Of a stretch of DNA of 64,000 nucleotides, positions 63,790 to 64,000 are shown in pieces. The notes beneath the pieces were generated by a model that saw only the letters and a program-made list of their open reading frames with translations, was not told where the DNA came from and searched no databases. The position numbers were made by a program, and so were the translations under genes. The stretch comes from Arma custos. Lineage: Eukaryota; Arthropoda; Insecta; Hemiptera; Pentatomidae. Each line of letters begins with the position of its first letter. Position 1 is the stretch's first letter. The DNA lies in the NCBI GenBank assembly GCA_037127475.1, contig CM073765.1:71996165-72060164 (forward strand), in the 5' to 3' direction.

Positions 63790-64000
63790 ATATCGAGGGA
63801 GTAAAGCACTGAAGAACTGCTCTGCTTAAGTTTCCGGGTTTCAATCTGGCTGTGGCAGATAAACTATGTAATATACTAATATAGATGGACTCTCTGAGAC
63901 GTACAAATCCTACTAGTACAGACTCTATAAAGTGGGTACCCTCAATTGAGAAAAACCTAGCGGTTGAGTGTGAACTCGGCCTAATTACCTCCCTGTACAA
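63790..64000 (+). repeat. SINE-A copy cut by the window end
   Basis: Head with GTTTCCGGGTTTCAATCTGG, body CTCTATAAAGTGGGTACCC and TTACCTCCCTGTACAA. It runs off the window. Confidence 0.8.

Overview
The window is AT-rich animal DNA without a convincing host gene. The repeats point to an arthropod, most likely an insect: 3' ends of a Jockey-type LINE, other insect-like LINE remnants, a mariner transposase relic, a Helitron-like element and dozens of tRNA-derived SINE copies. Nothing in the sequence fixes the species.

The central object is a complete Polinton/Maverick (adintovirus-like) element at 22499-36262, about 13.8 kb. It begins and ends with the family's terminal AG/CT, has near-identical terminal inverted repeats of about 0.7-0.8 kb, and is flanked by a perfect 6-bp target duplication (ACCTTT). 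All large reading frames are open, so the insertion is probably young. The left arm, read leftwards, carries a packaging ATPase, a coiled-coil protein, a small OB-fold-like protein with a 5' intron, and a 1266-residue protein-primed DNA polymerase B. The middle, read rightwards from a 62-bp divergent promoter, is the virion block: a protein joining a parvovirus-type phospholipase A2 domain to a pX-like tail, an adenain-like protease, a penton-like minor capsid protein, a 51-residue basic peptide and the major capsid protein. The right arm is accessory. It holds a protein with a possible nuclease-fold domain joined to a divergent BIR zinc finger, a small acidic protein, and a leftward group with a canonical BIR (IAP) protein, a 50-residue overlapping frame and an unknown 189-residue protein. 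I find no retroviral-type (rve/DDE) integrase, although the 6-bp duplication is what that enzyme normally leaves.

Left flank (1-22498): a long-armed foldback element (2153-3702), a smaller foldback (about 4500-4738), a T-rich 'TTTTCGCAAT' repeat field (7570-8400), a G-rich tract, several minus-strand LINE 3' ends (one inserted into a SINE with an 11-bp duplication), a Helitron-like element (20422-21034) and an orphan CCAAT/GC-box/TATA promoter (about 21310-21425).

Right flank (36269-64000): more LINE relics, a mariner relic, a 376-bp near-perfect palindrome carrying a Penelope-type motif (45348-45723), a 141-bp palindrome built from two tRNA-like SINE ends (57190-57330), microsatellites and many SINE copies, one with a 21-bp tandem expansion in its tail. 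Most short open frames outside the Polinton are chance frames in AT-rich or repetitive DNA.
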